Shown in pieces: positions 34,432-47,280 of a DNA stretch of 64,000 nt (position 1 is its first letter; every line of letters starts with the position of its first letter). This stretch comes from Trema orientale (lineage: Eukaryota > Streptophyta > Magnoliopsida > Rosales > Cannabaceae): assembly GCA_002914845.1 (NCBI GenBank), contig JXTC01000066.1:635818-699817 (forward strand). Reading direction: 5' to 3'. The position numbers were made by a program, and so were the translations under genes. Under the pieces are notes generated by a model. That model was not told the DNA's origin. It did no database searches and saw only the letters and a list, made by a program, of their open reading frames with translations.

Positions 34432-37400
34432 TTATTCCATTTTCAATTTGTGCTAATATTGTGATTAAGTGACTTGATCTTATTTTGAGCATTTTTGTTT
34501 TTAATTTTGCTAAGTTATTGTTTCACTTGCTTGTTTTGAAGATTTATGCGAAGAGCTCATAATAGAGAATTATTACCACTTGATCTTGAGATTGAAAGAA
34601 CTCTTCGAAGGTTGAGAAAAGAGAAAAGGCAAGCTAATCTCACTATGGCGGAGGGTGAGGCACAACAACAATGACAACAGGCTTTGCGTGATTATTTCAA
34701 GCCCGTTGTGAATGATAACTACTTGGGGATCTAGCAGCAAACCATCAATGCTAATTATTTTGAATTCAAGCCCACTCTCATCAATATGGTGCAACAAAAT
34801 CAATATGGGGTTATGCCCCATGAAGACCCCAACGTTCACCTTGCTATGTTTTTGGAGATATGTGATACAATCAAGGTGAATGGAGTGTCAGATGATGCTA
34901 TTTAGCTACGCTTGTTCCCATTTTCTCTTAGGAATAAGGCTAGGGGTTGGCTTCAGTCGTTGCAAGTTGGAAGTGTTGGCACTTGGGAGGACTTAGCATC
35001 AAAGTTCCTTTCAAAATTCTTCCCGCCATCGAAGACCTCTCAACTCCGTGGTGAGATAGCTCAATTTAAACAATTAGACTTTGAGCCGCTTTATGAAGCA
35101 TGGGAGTGATTCAAAGATCTTATTCGGAAATGCCCATAACATGGATACCAAGATTGGTTTCAAATCCAATTATTCTATAATGGGTTGAATGGCCAAACAA
35201 GGACCATTGTGGATGCGGCGGCTGGCGGTACTCTTTTGTCTAAAACTGCCGAGGAAGCTCAACTTTTATTGGAAGAAATGGCTTCCAACAATTACCAATA
35301 GCCTAATGAGCGGTCAATCTTGAAGACGGTGGCCAATGTGAATGAAGTTGATCTAATAGTCAACCTCACTGCTCAAGTGTCGGCTTTGACAAGCCAAATT
35401 TCTGCATTGACTACTAGAGAGGCACAATCAAGCAAGGAGCCAATGGGAATGTCTAGTGCTTCCTTTGGGAATAATGGGGGAGATCTTGAACAAGTAAACT
35501 ACTTGAACAACCGAAATTTCAACTACCGGGGGAACAACAAGCCTAGTAATTTGCCCACTCATTATCATCCCGGCCTTCGCAACCATGAGAATTTTTCCGA
35601 TGGGAATACTAGAAATGTCTTGCAACCACTACCAGGATTCAATCCACCAGTAGCGGAGAAGAAACCTTCTTTGGAGGATCTTTTGAGCACTTTGATTGTG
35701 GAGACTAGGGGAAGGTTTAACAAGGATGAGGTTCGTCTTGACAACATCGAGACTCATTGCAACAACATGAATGCCACTATGAAGTCTTTGGAGCTGCAAA
35801 TTGGCCAACTTGCTAATTCTTCAAAGGGCAACAATTCGGCAAATTCCCTAACGATACGGAGACTAATCCTAAAGATAATTGCAAGGCAATCACTCTTAGA
35901 AGTGGGAAAGAAGTTAAAGTTCCAAGACTCAAGGAGAGTGTGAGTGACATGACTAAAGAAGATGTTGTTGAAGAGCCACTAAAGGTGATTTCGAAGCCAA
36001 GTTCTATTTCATTTCCAGATAATCCACCAATCATCACCCAACCTTTGCCATATCTCTAAAGATTTCAAAAGAAGAAGTTGGATGCCCAATTTGCAAAGTT
36101 CCTTGAGATTTTCAAGAAGTTACATATCAACATCCCTTTCACTGATGTTTTAGAGCAAATGTCGAACTATGTAAAATTCATGAAGGATGTGATGTCAAAG
36201 AAGCGTAGATTAGATGATTATGAAACAATCAAGCTTATCGAGGAGTGTAGTACTATCCTCCAAAGGAAATTGCCCTAAAAGTTAAAAGATCCAGAGAGTT
36301 TTACTATTCTGTGTACCATTAGGAGTTCTACTTTTGTAAAAGCTTTATGTGATTTTGGTGCTAGTATTAATCTCATGCCATTGTCTGTTTTCAAGAAGTT
36401 GGGTCTTGGTAAGGTGAAGCCTATCACTATTTCTCTACAAATAGCAGACCGTTCTCTTACTTACCCAAGGGGCATCATTGAGGACATTTTGGTGAAGGTC
36501 GACAAGTTTATCTTCCCAGTTGATTTTGTGGTGCTTGATATGGAGGAAGACCGGGAGACTCCCATTATTCTTGGTCACCCATTCTTAGCTATGGGGAGAG
36601 CACTTATTGATGTTCATAGTGGGAAATTAACACTCCGGGTGAATGACGAAGAGCTACAATTCAATCTTTACCGTACTTTAAAATTTCCAGATGAGGCACA
36701 TTCATGTAATTGAGTTGATGTGGTTGGCACTTGTGTGAAAAACATTATTGAAGATATGTTGTTTTGCGATCCATTGGAACATTGTCTTTTTAATTCTCAT
36801 TTTCGAAAAAATGCGAATCCCGCTACAGAATTTGGCGATTCTTGCTATATTATTGATGATGATCTTATTGATTGTATGTTTAATCTTGACTCTTTGCCTA
36901 TTGAGGTAAATCCTAGTGGCCATGATGACATGTGTAAGCCTGTTTTTGCTATAGAAGAATCTAAGGTGGGCAGTAAAGTTTCTAGTCTAGTTAGATGGGC
37001 TAGTGTTAAAACCATTACCTGATCACCTTCGTTATGCATTTCTGGGAGAAGGTTCTAAGTAACCGGTCATTATTTCTTCATCCTTGAGTTGAGAAGAGGA
37101 AGAAAAACTCCTTAATATTTTGAGAGCACACAAAAGTGCATTGGGGTGGTCAATTTCTAATATCAAAGGTATTAGCCCTACTACTTGTATGCACAAGAAC
37201 TTGATGGAGGAGACTTATACGCCATCTATAGAGCACTAAAAGAGGTTGAATCCAGCGATGAAGGAAGTTGTGAGGACCGAGGTATTAAAGATTTTTAACG
37301 TGAGAATTATTTATGCTATCTTCGATAGCTCTTGGGTAAGCCCAGTCCAAGTGGTACCGAAGAAGGGAGGCATGATGATGATAAGGAATGAGAAAAATGA

Positions 37401-38157
37401 GCTCATCCCCTCTAGAACAGTGTCGGGTTGGCGTGTGTGTATTGACTACTACAAGTTGAATAAAGCCACCTAGAAGGATCATTTCCCACTTCTGTTTATC
37501 GATCAAATGCTTGATTGTCTGGCAGGATACTTATATTATTACTTTTTGGATGGGTATTCAGGTTATAATCATATTGCTATTGTGCCAGAAGATCAAGAGA
37601 AGACCACTTTTACTTGCCCATATGGTACGTTCACTTTCCGCCGGATGGCGTTTGGGTTGTGTAATGCACTGGCAACTTTTCTGCATTGCATGATGGCTAT
37701 TTTTTCAGACATGATTGAAGAAATTATAAAGGTATTTATGGATGATTTCTTGGTGTTCGGGTCTATATTTGATCATTGCCTTCATAATTTAGCTCTTATG
37801 TTGCAACGGTGTGAAGAGAAAAATCTTGTGCTTAATTAGGAAAAGTGTCATTTTATGGTCAAGGAAGGCATTTTTCTTGGCTATAGAATATCTTCGAAGG
37901 ATATTGAGGTAGACCGAGCAAAGATTGAGGTGATTGAGAAGCTTCCTCCACTGGTAAATGTAAAGGCTATTCGAAGCTTTCTTGGCCATGCCGGGTTTTA
38001 CCGGCGATTTATTAAGGATTTTTCAAAGATAGTGAAGTCCTTATGCAATTTACTAGAGAATGACGCTCCATTTATGTTTGATGAGGCTTGTTTGGTTGCT
38101 TTCAACACTATAAAAGAAAGGTTAACTCTAGCTCCTATTGTTGTTAATGTGCAACTA

Positions 38158-38537
38158 TAAAAACATACACTCCCGTGTAAGTGCACGCAGTCACAAATAA
38201 TATAGATTTAGGAGTTCAGAGTGTCGAATCCACAGTAATTGATTATTAAGTCTAAGTTAAGTACTAAAATTATCTCAATTTGAACTTTATCCAAACAACC
38301 AAAATATAGATTTTGAAAAAATATATAAAATAAACTAAATTTTCATGCAAATGAATAAAAGCAAGCAATAGGAAAAATGTCTAGGTTTACTAATTTCCCA
38401 ACCATCTTTTAAATACACAATTTTCTAATTTTCCTCTTAAATTAACTAATCCGCTGTGTTCTTGATTTGTTTATAAAACTGCGGAAATCATTTTCGGTAA
38501 AATCGTTTTTCGAAATTTATTTTTCAGAATTTCCAGC
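38158..38537. other. About 380 bp joining two facing retroelement fossils
   Basis: This spacer belongs to neither reverse transcriptase. On the minus strand it resembles the end of an Athila-like LTR (a GTGCACTTAC... block near the left end, as before the site at 55749). It may be a third LTR fragment, placed between the plus-strand Athila and the minus-strand chromovirus. Confidence 0.4.
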
Positions 38538-41500
38538 AATAGGTGCACTGGTAAGCCTATTCTTCAACTCTTGAAAGCATTCTTCATACTTATTCATCCA
38601 TTCGTATTTCTTCCCTTTTTTAGCAAGGGCCGTGAGAGGTGCAGCAAGCCTTGAAAATCCTTCTATAAATCTTCGATAATAGCCGGCTAATCCCAAAAAG
38701 TTCCTTACTTCAGTCATATTTTTGGGTGATGGCCAATTATTCACTGCCTCTATCTTGGAAGGATCTACGGCAATCCCTTCCTTTGCGATCACATATCCTA
38801 AGAAATAGACTTAGTCTAGCCAGAATTCGCATTTGGAGAATTTGGCATAGAGACAGTGCTCCCTTAACTTCCGCAATACGAGTCTGAGGTGTTGTTCATG
38901 TTCCTCTTAAAACTTTGAGTAAATCAAGATGTCATCGATGAATACTATGACAAACTTGTCTAAGTATTCCTTGAATACTCGATTCATCAGGTCCATGAAT
39001 GTCCCAGGAGCATTAGTTAGCCTAAAAGGCATCACTAGGAACTCATAATACCAATATCGCGTTCGAAAGGCAGATTTTAGAATATCACTCTCTTTAATTA
39101 TTAGTTAATGATCGCTCGATCGTAGATCTATCTTTGAGAAAACTACAGCTCCTTTAGTTGATCGAACAAGTTATCTATCCTCAGCAAAAGATATTCGTTC
39201 CTTATGGTCACCTTATTCAATTTTCTATAGTCAATGCACATTCTAAATGTTCTATCCTTCTTCTTCACAAATAGCACAGGTGCGCCCCATGGTGAGTGGC
39301 TTAGTCTGATGAAACCCTTGTTTGACAATTTTTGTAGTTGAGTTTGTAGCTCTTTAAGCTCAGCAGGTGCCATCCTATAGGGTACTTAGGAAATAGGGGT
39401 AGTACCAGGTAATAATTCTTTCTCGAAGGAAATTTCTCGCTCCGGCAGTAGTCCTAGCAGATCATCGGGAAAAACGTCAACGTATTCCTTGACAATGATT
39501 ACATCTTCTGGTCTCCTCTTTTCTTCTTTACTCTTATCTAGAATATTAGCTAGATATCTCAGACACCCGTTACTCAATATTCTCCTTGCTTGCACTACTG
39601 AGATCATCACTCGAGGTTGCTTCTTAGAATCTCCATTATAAGTGAACTTTTCTCCCCCTAGAGGTTTGAATGTGATCTTTCGACTTCGACATTTAATATT
39701 AGCATTATACCTTCCTAAGAAGTCCATTCCTAGAATGACATCATAATCAATCATTCCTAGGATGGCAAGGTCGGCATACAATTCCCTAGCAGCTATAATT
39801 ATTGGAACATGTCTTATCCAATAATTTGTTGTCAACATTTCTCCTGAGGGTAAAGCTACACTTAGAATTCTAGTCATTCTATCACTATTTTAAGCTATTC
39901 TTTTGCAAACACATATGACACAAAGCAATAAGTGGCACCGAATTAAACAAGACATATGCATTTTGAGTGGCAACAGACAGCTAACCTATAACCACATTAG
40001 AGGTTCCTGCATCCGCATCATCCTTAGTAAAGGCGTAAACTTGTGCAATGGTTTCTGGAGATGCTTCCAATCTTCTTGACCGATTTGAGGTCCTTTAAGT
40101 TTGATCTGCATATTATGAATTTGAGGTCCTTATGGCTTGGACATGGTAGGTAAGTTAGTCTAGTTCTGTTTACTGTAACAGTTCTTGGCATAATAATCTT
40201 CCTTGCCACAAAGGTAGCAAGTGTTCGAGCCAAAGTGATATTCTCCAGGGTGTTTCTTCCCACACTTAGGACACAGTGAAAAATCTATCTTGGCCTTCTT
40301 TTGCTGTTGAGGCTCTTCATTTTGGTTTCTTTGACCACTAAAATTATTCTTCCTCTTCTTTCTACTATAATTATTGTGGTTGTTATTGTTGTTATTATTC
40401 TGGTTCTTATTCTGACTAGATTGGTTCCCATATCCTCTTTGGTTATTGTCTTGATTCAATTTAGCTTATCTGCGCTGATTCGTCTTTGATTCGAAATATC
40501 TTTGTCGTTCTTCCTTGGCTTGGGCAAGACGATATTCTGCTCTGAATGCCCTTCCTACACATTCTACAACTGTTATTGGTGAGTTGTTGCCACTATCGAT
40601 GACAACCGCTAATTCAGGGCGAAACATTTCTAGCATCCTCCTTACTCATTCTTCTTCAGTGGGTACCACATAGGGGCATAGTCGTGCAAGCTGGTCGAAC
40701 TTTCATACGGCTTCAGTGACTGTCATATTCCCTTGTTTGATATTCATGAATTCATTTTGCTGGACCCGCATCGCCATACGATTATAGTATTTCTAGTTGA
40801 ACTCGTGGATGAAATCATTCCATGATATCTCCCTGACGATTCGTCGTATTTTGATTGTCTCCCACTAGTATCGTGCATCCTTATTCAAAACATAGGATAC
40901 ACATAATACCTTTTCATGGTCAACGAGGTTCATAAAGTCTAGAATGGTTTAAATCGATGACAACTATTTTTCGACCACCAAACGATCTGTCGATCCTTTA
41001 AACTCAGTAGGACACATCTTTCTGAAATGTTCATAAAGTGGTTCTTGGCATTCCACACATCGATCAGGTATAACAAGTTCCGATTGTAGAACTGGTTCTT
41101 CCTCTTAAGGCAATGGTTCTTCAACATCCACTTGAGGTTCGACATTCTCTTCGCGTTGCTGCCTTAGTTGCTCACGAAGGTTTCTCATCTCCTCTTCTTG
41201 AGCTTGGAGTCATTGTTGCAAGTTAGCTACGAGATTACTTAGGTTGGGTGTTTCGAGAGCATTTACTGGGTTGGCTCGTGGCCTTCCCCTCCCTCTTGCC
41301 ATTTTTATTTCTAGTTAATTCCTATTAATTCAGGGTATTATTGGTTATCTCAACTTCGATTATGCAAAAAGGGATAAATTAAGTAATAAGACATACATTG
41401 TTACATAATTGTATTATTTCATTAACTAAAATACAAGATAAGATCATACAAACATTTCTAGTCTATTATATACTTAATCTCTCATATTAGTGTTCGAAGG

Positions 41501-42693
41501 TTCGCTAGGGTTTTTCCCTGGATCCTCTTCAGAGTCTTCCTCATCGTCATCGGGGCGTCCTTGCCCAGTGGGCATGGTTCTCTCGGCATATATTCGCGAT
41601 CGTACTCTCCTTTATTCTTCTTCTGGGTTTCCTTGTTGGAAAGGTGTTCATGTGGTGTTCCCGCGAGATGATCCTTTGGCCATACTCTGTTCTATTTCCC
41701 TTTGATATTCCTCTTCCGTATAAATTACCTCTGAACTAATGTGTTCAAGATTCATATCAACAAGGGTGTTCTACATGCGTCTTCAGATATGACTTGGAAT
41801 TCCATTCCAATAAGTCATAAGTAGGATACTATTAGGCCATCTTGGAGGGAATAGGCAAACTACTTCATCAGAAAATCGGATGTTATATTCTTCCATAGAT
41901 TCGCCTGGCCGAGATTTCAATCTATTTCTCACAAAGTCAAAAGCTCATTCTCGTAATTGGGTCTCTGTTGTCGAGATCTTTATTGGATTATTGTGATGTT
42001 CTATTTGTGAAAAACGTGCTATGATTAATCTACAGAATATTTCCTAACTCATATTATTTTCGATGTGTCCTGATGCTCGCCACCATGCTCGAGCATTATT
42101 TCGCAGTTGCATGACAGTGAAAGTGGTCCATTCGTACTCTTGAATACAATATGCTTATAAAAGTTATTCTGTTTTGTGTAGCCAATTCCCTAACGCTTCG
42201 GGTATAGATTCTCCAAGATAGTATGATGGTCGTCCTGTTTTGAAAGCAGCCACTACTGCAGCTCCAAAAATTTTTTCTCTCAATCCATCGGAATGTCGAT
42301 TATCGAGGCGTCCTTTACTACTATATAATACGTTCTTAAGGTTAAATAACATAATAAGCAAAAATTCTACTTACTTGAGTTGTCTGAAACATTGCGGAGG
42401 GATGCAAGATAAAATAGTAGGATATCCGCTCTGATACCCAACTTTTTGGTCCGTTAACTACTTACATTCTTAACTTACTTATTTAAAAAGAGGAACTTAG
42501 ATGTTGAAAATTCATGGCAATTTTTTTTTAAATATTTTTATTTCCTTTTTAAGAGGTTGATATTCTTGACTGAGTACTTATTTAATTTAATAATTTTGAA
42601 AACGAGCAAAATACAATAGGATGGTTAAGTAACCTTTGTTTAAATTTGTTTACAAACTTTTTACTTAGGGAGATTTGAATAATGCGCAACCAT
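38538..42693 (-). mobile_element. Ty3/gypsy chromovirus-like element (Tekay-like), broken, 3' part missing
   Basis: On the minus strand, in element order: a remnant of the 5' LTR (about 42693-42443), a primer-binding site (GGGTATCAGAGC, tRNA-Met type, 42428-42441), a leader open region with gag-like features (42361-41470), gag with basic N-terminus MARGRGRPRANP (from about 41301) and a CCHC knuckle (CYLCGKEDYYAKNC), protease (39877-39386, with VILGMDFLGRYNA) and part of reverse transcriptase (39373-38538, [27 protein letters not shown]). RNase H, integrase and the 3' LTR are missing. It has many breaks. Confidence 0.82.
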
Positions 42694-43416
42694 TGTGACA
42701 TCTAGCTCCTCACATAATTAAGAGAGCTAATAATAAATATGCTCTAATTGCATATTAGGCATCTAGAAGTCATTAATACCAGTTTCATAAAAACATGCTC
42801 ATTCATTACGGTGTTGTTTGGTAACATTTTTGTTTTTTATTTTTTTAAACAAAAAAATGAAAGTACTTTCATTTGTTTTGTTTTTTGTTTTTTGAAAATA
42901 AAAATGTGTTTGATAATTGTGTTTTTGTTTTTGTTTTTAAAAATAAAAAATAAAAACATGTTTGATAACTCTCACTTTTTATTTTTGAAAATGAAAATAA
43001 AAAAGTAATGTAATAAGACACATTTATTAAGACAATGTTGACATTTTAAAAACGTCATAGACAAATAGAGAAAGATTAGAGAAAAAACTGAAAAATAGAT
43101 AGAAGAGAGAGAAAGTTGAGAAATAGATGGATGAGAGAAAAAGTGTAAAAAGAGAGAGAAGAGAGAAAAATATAGAAACAGAAGGATAGAGAGAGAAATT
43201 TGAGTAGAAAAATAGATGAAAGAAAAAGTTGAGTACTAGAGAGATGAGAGAGAAAGTTAAAAATTACAGATATGAGAGAGAAAGCGTACAAATACAAACA
43301 TAATATGAAATCAAAAAGCTCTATTTAGTAACATAAAAGCATACAAACATAAACTAATCCAAACTTTTAAGGTCCTTAATCAAGTTTTAAAAATTTCAAT
43401 TACGTCGATTCGTTCT

Positions 43417-44794
43417 CTATATACGCTCAGCAATATCATCACGAACACGAGCCATTTCATGCAACTGACTACGGGAAATACTAAACTCCATATTGTCATA
43501 AGACGCATCAATGGTACCTATCATATTAGAAGTTTGCACTTGAGAGTTCTCATCATGTCCATCAAAATATTCGTCTTTTTTTGTGTTGATCCTTATGAAA
43601 TTGTGAATAGCACAACAAGTAATCACAATATACTTTTGTGTACGTAAATCATAAGATGGCATTTGCTTCAAAATTGGGAAACGAGCCTTCAAGACCCTAA
43701 AGCACCGCTCGATAACATTTCTTAATGATGAGTGTCGGTGATTGAAAAGTTCCTTTTATCTAATAAGAGGAGCACTTTCTGTATACTGACTCAAGTGATA
43801 TCTTTCCCCGCGATATGGTGAAAGAAAATCAGGCATGTTTGTGTAACCGGAGTCCACAAGATAATATTTCCCTAATCAAATAATAATTCTTATTAGCTTT
43901 CATATGTAAATTTTATATAAAATAAGATCAAATGCCATATTAAGTTTAATATAAACTTGCCTCGTGGTGGCATTGGAAATCCATTTTCTGGTTTTGTTGC
44001 ACATTCTAAAAGAATTCGTGCATCATTAGCCGTTCCTTCCCATCCAGCCATAACGTATGTAAACCGCATGTCAAATGAACACGCACACATCACATTTTGA
44101 GTGGGAACCACCTTTCTACCGCGATACGGAATTTGCTTCTCAACTGGAACATGAGCTGAAATATGTGTCCCATCGATAGCTCCAATGCAATTCTAGGGAA
44201 AAAAAGAGTAAAATAAACAAAGTTATATCAAATATTGAAGAAGTAGTTAACAAAAATTAAAAAATAGTTAAAGTATAGTACCTTAAAAAATGGATAATAT
44301 CTTGGATCGAATCGAATTTGCAGAGGAGTTATATCAAATGAAGGAGGAGTAATAATTTCTTTGGCAAAACGACATACTGCTTTCAAAACTTTCTTAAAGT
44401 AATAAGATGTGGTGGAGGTGGAATGTTGAAATCGTTCAGCTACTATACGATGTCTCTCATTATGGCTAATAACAAACAAAAACATTGCAACTTGTTCTTC
44501 TACCAAAAGATATCTTGAATTCGTTAATAATTGTTTGTCTTTTAATACGGTACAAAACTGTATGAAAACATCTTTATTTATTCTGAAGGAATCATAACAC
44601 CTACTCCAATGACCATGCAAAATTTCCATTACATATTCACGCCCTGAAAGTGCTGAATTTCGGCAAGGTTGCTTAGGCGAATACAAGTCATAATACTCCT
44701 CACAAGCAACAAATAACAAAACCTCACCAAACTCATCATCAGAATCTTCGAGGAGCACATCAATCTTATTGGAGTGTACAACATTTAAGGACAT
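43417..44794 (-). pseudogene. Harbinger DDE transposase (ALP1-like), one internal stop
   Basis: Three exons on the minus strand, 44794-44282, 44192-43961 and 43871-43417, join in phase to 399 codons. The N-terminal part (residues 1-171) has the family's block SGREYVMEILHGH and a helix-turn-helix-like region (LLVEEQVAMFLFVISHN). The DDE_Tnp_4 domain follows, with D178 (AIDGTH), D255 (YLVDSGYTNMP) and E303 (NVIERCFRVLKARFPIL); the last two are 47 residues apart, the DD47E spacing of PIF/Harbinger. The second intron uses a GC donor (GAG/GCAAGT). One TAA stop at 43756-43758 lies between D255 and E303; otherwise the frame is whole. The family also gave rise to host proteins such as ALP1 and HARBI1, but the flanking TIRs and ORF1 show that this one is a transposon gene. 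Confidence 0.9.
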
Positions 44795-45016
44795 TATTAT
44801 ATCCTGGTAAAAAAATTTAATAAATTTCACAATCAACATTAAAATAATATATAGCCAGAAGCAATAATAGTCATCTCAAAAGTAGTAGATATACATTAGT
44901 CATCCATAGAGAACATCCAAATAAAATCAAAACATAATAAAGTCAATTAGTCATACAATAATCCCAAAATACTTAAAGCCAATAACTAACACCTAAGCTT
45001 AGATTCAGCAATCTTT

Positions 45017-46000
45017 TCATTTTAGATTCAACAACCAATCTTTTCTTCTATGCACCGGCATCTTTAGAAATAATGATCTAGACACCTCATTCTCAAACTT
45101 ATCAATAGCTTTTGCGTATACTTCTCCACTAATTCCTTCAATTTCATCTAGTGCTTTAACACTTTCATCTATTAGGTGATGAGATGAAGATATTGTCATT
45201 GATCTCTCCAAAAGCTCTGTCTTTCTCTTTGCATTTTCATTGAATGTCTCCAGTGCACAAGCCAAAACTGAAGAGAATTTTGCTCTTTTTCCATTTCGAG
45301 GGTTAGAACTTGTAGCTGATTTGCTTCTTTTGTAACTATCCTCATCCAAACTACTTTCTTAGTTCCTGTTAGCACTTTTGGATATTGCATCATCATCGTC
45401 ATCTTCATCATCATCTATATCTCTTGAAGGACTCCTATTTGAAGGATGAGCATTGGAGCCAGTTACTGTAGTATCACCAAAGATAATGCATAACTTCTCA
45501 TAAAAAGGCATCCTTTTTTCTTAAATTTCTTAGCTGACTTGTTAACCTACATGAAAGGAAATTATTATAACTATGTCAAGAAAATTTTATCACAAACTAT
45601 ATCAATAAATTTGACTAGCATAAACTAAAATTGAAATCTATTTTGAATAATATTTTACCTGCATAAGTTTATCCCACACTTCATCAGTTGTACTAACTTG
45701 TCCAGTTACTGCATTGTATCCAATACCAGTCTCTCCTAGTAGCATCTTAAACTCCTTCTGCTTTTGCTTTAGTTGATTGAACTTATTCCTTAATTGCAAA
45801 TCACTATAGCCCTTTTTAGTTTGTGCACAAAGTTCTTCTCGTATATATTTCCATGATGGTTTCGAGAACGTAGTGGTACTCCTATTTCCCTTGATAACCT
45901 CTTCTTCCATAAGATCAATGAAAATTTCTTTATGTCTTTGTGTCCATATAGATGCCTCATCATTATTATCAATCTTATGAACATCATTATCTATATCTAC
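45017..46000 (-). pseudogene. Harbinger ORF1, Myb/SANT-like DNA-binding protein
   Basis: The minus strand encodes a Myb/SANT-like (Myb_DNA-bind_3) domain: WTQRHKEIFIDLMEEEV, KPSWKYIREEL, DLQLRNKFNQLKQKQKEFK, then VWDKLMQ. It ends at an intron (donor near 45658) and continues in a second exon from about 45548 to 45017 with an acidic stretch and the C-terminal block ALDEIEGISGEVYAKA. In Harbinger elements this protein is known to bind the element ends and help import the transposase into the nucleus. One TAA at 45359-45361 interrupts exon 2. The exact first exon upstream of 46000 could not be fixed. Confidence 0.8.
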
Positions 46001-47280
46001 TATCTATATAAATCCTAAGAATTAATAGTATTTCATAATAATAATGTGCAAACAAATAATAATACAAGGAGACTTGGACTTAAGTGAAAAAAGGTTAGTC
46101 AAAAAAATCTAAGAAAGCATCAATGAAAGTATAATCTGAATTATGGTACATATTTGAGAAAATAAAACTTCTCTAGTCCAATCCTTCAGTACAGACAAAG
46201 GATATACACTCCAACTAGTGGCCTTGCAAACTTATTTACTAAGCCAGTAGTCCCTAATAATAACCAACTTTATTTAATAAGCCTGCACTACTTGTATTTT
46301 TCTCATAATCAGTAGACAAAATGAGAGTATGGGCCTTAAGGTCCTCACAGATTGCTATTGACATATGAAACATAAATGACCTGAAAACAACAGTCCCTAA
46401 TATACAACAAGTGTTGAACCAAAAATAAAGTCTTTAAAAATATAACCGATTAACATATGTTTGTGAAGTTATCAGGGGACTGAACAACCACGGGTGGTTT
46501 ATGCAATATCTAACTCTGCTTCTACTATATACATGTGCTCAAGTACATGTACGCTTGGATAAATTGTTACTCAACCTCTTTTAGTCATTGGACCCCATCA
46601 GCCAGTTCGAAACATGTATGCACTTAAAAGTAATATAATTCTAAGCATGGCAAAAGGCCAAAAGTTAAAAGGAAAATATTATCTTCACAAAACACGTTTT
46701 GCTTAATTAAATACAATATATATAAATAGAACAAGCTATAGCAATGTTTAATTATTTAGCATCCTCCACTAGCTAACTTACAATCAGTCTTCTGTAATTA
46801 GTGAACGAATGCTTCTGGAGGACAGTAACTATAGTCTACACTATCAGCACCAAAGTAATATTGATGATGATCACCCTCCATGTATAACCAATTGACATAT
46901 GAAATCAATAAGTACTCAAAGTGCAACTCAATTTAATGCTGACACCACAAACACCCAAAATGAAAGCAGATCCTATTGTCAAAAGTATCAAATACAGATT
47001 GAGAAAGAATAATTAAAAAAAAATATATTCTCATGTAATCAAGTTCATATAAAAACAACCCAGAAACCTTTTTCATAAAAAAGGCTTGAAAATAAAAAAT
47101 CAACAAAAAAATTACCATTTGTTGCTATGAACACCAAATAAGCAAAGAGCAAGAACAAAGAACATGCTAAATTTTTATACAAAATATATCTCCTATAACC
47201 AAATAAAACTCATTTTAATGCCTATTTAAAACCAAAAATATATAACGATATCCAATTAAAAGAAAAATTGAAGATAAATA
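45987..47280. other. Harbinger leader region, no gene seen
   Basis: AT-rich DNA between ORF1 and the right end of the Harbinger element. No further coding exon is recognised; it probably holds the 5' leader and an intron of ORF1. Confidence 0.5.

Larger units (their letters stand above)
32983..38157 (+). mobile_element. Athila-type Ty3/gypsy element, broken, 3' part missing
   Basis: A fossil Athila element with 5' LTR (32983-34406), a primer-binding site, a gag region (from about 34543 to 36060, with the Athila-like block PFSLRNKARGWLQSL), protease (about 36290-36710, with PIILGHPFLA) and part of reverse transcriptase (about 37230-38157, with the FMDDF catalytic block). RNase H, integrase, the 3' LTR and any env-like region are absent. 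It carries multiple breaks and cannot be a recent insertion. It landed in the copied PIG-U intron 5. Confidence 0.88.

Noticed and set aside
35428-36037. Minus-strand frames inside the Athila gag region
   Set aside because: They are shadows of the plus-strand coding region.
43070-43290. Repeats of GAGAGAGAAAG considered as a CRISPR-like or regulatory array
   Set aside because: Units vary in length and sequence, there are no spacers of constant size, and the region is simply GA-rich DNA in a plant transposon.
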